The notes beneath the pieces are model-generated. The model saw nothing but the letters and a program-made list of their open reading frames with translations. It searched no databases and had not been told where the DNA came from. Below are positions 5,702 through 6,570 of a stretch of 6,570 nt of DNA, one piece after another. The position numbers were made by a program, and so were the translations under genes. Source of the DNA: Thermoplasmata archaeon (GTDB lineage Archaea > Thermoplasmatota > DTKX01 > GCA-020343715); NCBI GenBank assembly GCA_020343715.1, contig CP070808.1, forward strand, positions 201,354 to 207,923, given 5' to 3'. Numbering within the stretch: the stretch's first letter is position 1; the number at the start of each line of letters is the position of its first letter.

Positions 5702-6565
5702 ATGGCCAAGAAGGTCCGCAAGGACGGGGAGAGGAAGGAGGAGAAGAAGGTCACCTTCGAGCCCCCCGAGTTCGACGAACGGGAGTACCTGACCGAGCAG
5801 ATGCACAACATCAGGTCCAACCTGTTCTTCATCATCCTGGCCATCCCCATGGGAACCGCCTGGGCCTACACTGCCATCGCCACGGAGAGCAACCTAGCAG
5901 GCCTCACCGTGTCGATCCTGGGCTACATCTTGGGCGTTCAGTTCCTCAAGTACGTCCTAAAGGAGGACCTCCTCGAGGGGCCCCGCAGGCTCCTCGCCAC
6001 CACCTTCCTCATGTACCTGTTCACCAGCCTTGCGTTCTCGGTCGTCATGTCAAACGCACCTGCGAACGACGTCACGCCCCCGTCCATAACCGACGTGGTC
6101 GTTCTGCACGAAGGGGAAGGGGCAGATGGCGACGGCTGGGTCCTCTTGATGCGGCACCGCAGGACCCTGGAATTGAACAAGACCAACGCCGACCGCAAGG
6201 AGGCTAATCCTGACCAACGGCTCTTCACAGTGATGGATGGTGAATACGCCCTCGAGGGGGACAACCTATCCATCATGATACGGGCGGGGGACGCATCGGG
6301 TCTCGATACTGTGATAATGTACTGGGGCTACCAGGAGATCAATGAGACACCGTACCAAATGATTCGTGTGTCGGAGACACGGTGGCAAGAGCTGGGTATG
6401 GACCGAGACTATTACCTCTGGGGCGAGCACTATTACGAGCACGTGATCGAGGACGTGGTGGAGGGTAACATATGGTTCGAGATCGTCGTCACCGATAACG
6501 CTGGTCACGATGGCTCATTCGAGACGGCAATCTTAGAGGATTCTGTCCGCATCAGGACCAGCTGA
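5702..6565 (+). CDS. Unrecognised three-helix membrane protein with an external Ig-like domain
   Basis: I do not recognise the family. The protein has 287 residues and stops at 6565. Residues 1-38 are charged and begin MAKKVRKDGERKEEKK, so the N-terminus should be cytoplasmic. Three hydrophobic segments follow: about 41-60 (NLFFIILAIPM region), 65-84 (LTVSILGYILGVQ region) and 97-117 (LLATTFLMYLF region). The loop KYVLKEDLLEGPRR between the second and third carries positive charge, placing the C-terminal 170 residues outside. That part starts PPSITDVVV (126-134) and has the look of an Ig-like fold, with IRAGDASGLDTVIMYWG and WFEIVVTDNAGH resembling the D-x-SG and DNAGN-type strands of such domains. 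It may sense or bind something outside the cell, or scaffold a complex; neither is shown. It follows tpiA by 42 bases and probably has its own promoter. From about 6170 the codons look more AT-rich than in its neighbours, by eye. Confidence 0.8.
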   Translation: MAKKVRKDGERKEEKKVTFEPPEFDEREYLTEQMHNIRSNLFFIILAIPMGTAWAYTAIATESNLAGLTVSILGYILGVQFLKYVLKEDLLEGPRRLLATTFLMYLFTSLAFSVVMSNAPANDVTPPSITDVVVLHEGEGADGDGWVLLMRHRRTLELNKTNADRKEANPDQRLFTVMDGEYALEGDNLSIMIRAGDASGLDTVIMYWGYQEINETPYQMIRVSETRWQELGMDRDYYLWGEHYYEHVIEDVVEGNIWFEIVVTDNAGHDGSFETAILEDSVRIRTS

Positions 6566-6570
6566 TCGTT

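Noticed and set aside
5023..5850. 275-codon minus-strand open frame opposite tpiA
   Set aside because: tpiA has every catalytic residue in place; the antisense frame is Ser/Thr/Arg-rich shadow sequence.
5344..6207. 287-codon plus-strand frame overlapping the end of tpiA and the membrane-protein gene
   Set aside because: It is out of frame with both supported genes, very Arg/Gly/His-rich and has no domain.

Overview
The window looks like a piece of an archaeal chromosome, most probably from the Thermoplasmatota (Methanomassiliicoccales-like or an uncultured GC-rich Thermoplasmata lineage). The lineage is inferred from the gene set: a short archaeal-type triosephosphate isomerase, a DUF835 protein, a stand-alone RAD55/KaiC-like ATPase, and a surface clostripain-family (C11) protease joined to several beta-sandwich domains. 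AT-rich TATA-like boxes before the genes and one apparently leaderless gene also fit archaea. The DNA is GC-rich with strong G/C bias at third codon positions, which is why long meaningless antisense reading frames appear. No rRNA, tRNA, CRISPR array, insertion sequence or phage gene was seen.

Layout: (1) 1-3162, plus strand, is the 3' part of a large cell-surface C11 cysteine protease. It keeps the catalytic His and Cys, followed by about six Ig-like/CARDB/NEW3-like domains and a C-terminal membrane anchor. (2) 3152-3904, minus strand, is a RAD55/KaiC-like single-domain ATPase whose 3' end overlaps the protease gene by 11 bases, tail to tail. (3) 3905-4172 is a 268-base divergent promoter region with a TATA-like box for each direction. 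(4) 4173-4964, plus strand, is a DUF835 protein with a basic Lys/Val/Pro-rich N-terminal tail. (5) 4982-5659, plus strand, is tpiA, only 17 bases downstream and probably cotranscribed. (6) 5702-6565, plus strand, is an unrecognised three-helix membrane protein with an outward-facing Ig-like domain, probably from its own leaderless transcript.

How they fit together: tpiA is a housekeeping gene of glycolysis and gluconeogenesis. The first and last genes make envelope proteins. The divergent RAD55-like ATPase and DUF835 protein are the least explained part. By eye, the DUF835 domain tracks the ATPase from the P-loop region through Walker B to the final core strands, but lacks a Walker A motif. 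One may therefore be a catalytically dead relative of the other, and the two might act as a signalling pair. This is inference and is the best candidate here for something not well described; nothing in the window proves a new system.
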